Assembly: GCA_032718475.1 (NCBI GenBank)
Contig: JAUCBJ010005677.1
Location: forward strand, 1 to 28,719
Direction: 5' to 3'
Origin: Nemertoderma westbladi
Lineage: Eukaryota > Xenacoelomorpha > Nemertodermatida > Nemertodermatidae
Length of the DNA: 28,719 nt
The position numbers and the translations under genes were made by a program. This document shows, one piece after another, positions 28,480 through 28,719 of this stretch. The notes under the pieces were generated by a model. It saw only the letters and a program-made list of their open reading frames with translations. It had not been told where the DNA came from and did not search any database. Position 1 is the first letter of the stretch, and the number at the start of each line of letters is the position of its first letter.

Positions 28480-28486
28480 GGAAGAG
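28480..28486 (-). promoter_or_regulatory. Candidate 5' TOP tract and start site of RPL12
   Basis: Read on the minus strand, CTCTTCC starts 56 nt before the ATG and is followed by ACGTTTCTG. A C followed by pyrimidines at the mRNA 5' end is the TOP signal used for mTOR-dependent translation of ribosomal protein mRNAs. Placement at a plausible 5' UTR distance supports it. A retrocopy could also inherit this tract, so it does not settle the gene's origin. Confidence 0.5.
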
Positions 28487-28719
28487 ATAACTAGCGTCGG
28501 ATGAGCCGAATTCGACACGACCGAAATGTTACGCTAGTCGGAATTTAATCTGTGTTTATGCTACCGGCCTAAAGTACAACAGTAAGTCTAGCCTATTCCT
28601 GTATTCAGGATACCGGTGCCAATAATACCAAAACAATGAAACTTACCGATTCCGTATAAAGATACTATAGCAACAACAATCAGGCTACCGGATCACACAC
28701 TACAGCACAGCAGCACTAC
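28487..28719. other. Upstream region of RPL12
   Basis: No other gene was seen. A 9-bp word, TAGCGT with flanks, appears inverted on either side of about 28510 (CTAGCGTCGG and CGCTAGTCGG). The rest is mixed sequence with TACCGG words. Confidence 0.35.

Noticed and set aside
27984-28494. Two plus-strand frames of 155-168 codons opposite RPL12
   Set aside because: Antisense shadows of a highly conserved ribosomal protein gene.

Overview
The window looks like transposon-rich nuclear DNA from an animal. The two host genes I can identify are animal genes: an IGF2BP/Imp-type RNA-binding protein and cytosolic ribosomal protein L12 (RPL12). Non-LTR retrotransposon pieces, MITE-like DNA elements and minisatellites fill most of the rest. 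The background is AT-rich, with many short palindromic words (TAGGCCTA, TACCGGTA, TACAGTA). A marine invertebrate is plausible, perhaps a deuterostome, but that is inference from the overall texture; nothing here fixes the species.

Layout. 1-201: fragment of a reverse transcriptase (RT) on the minus strand, cut off at its catalytic motif by a 28-bp minisatellite (about 197-2873), part of which is a large tandem duplication. 2874-4302: AT-rich, no gene. 4303-4857: two GC-rich palindromes and a partial third copy, followed by a LINE 3' tail. 5245-6077: hAT-like non-autonomous transposon with a perfect 8-bp target duplication. 6225-8288: a histidine-rich leader fused in frame to a 5'-truncated CR1/Jockey-like LINE that ends in an (ACTAA)n tail. 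8289-14860: gene-poor DNA with three or four decayed LINE pieces and a GC-rich repeat family present in inverted copies, one of them split by a second hAT-like element (12486-13283).

14871-17567: a small foldback element, then an intact single-exon IGF2BP gene (2 RRM and 4 KH domains), then its presumed 3' UTR. 17564-18578: a 39-bp minisatellite. 18748-19657: PIF/Harbinger-like MITE. 20800-25475: two very similar copies of one endonuclease/RT LINE in opposite orientation, one 5'-truncated and one nearly full length but broken. 25813-27219: a 210-bp-arm foldback directly abutting an element whose ends are built from ATACGA repeats. 27933-28430: intact single-exon RPL12 on the minus strand with a 5' terminal oligopyrimidine (TOP) tract.

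The two host genes are unrelated in arrangement, although both proteins act in mRNA translation. Both are intronless here, which is unusual for these families and raises the question of retroposition. I see no defence system, operon or other multi-gene system. The most unusual structures are the nested GC palindromes, the long foldback next to the ATACGA element, and the intact intronless IGF2BP.
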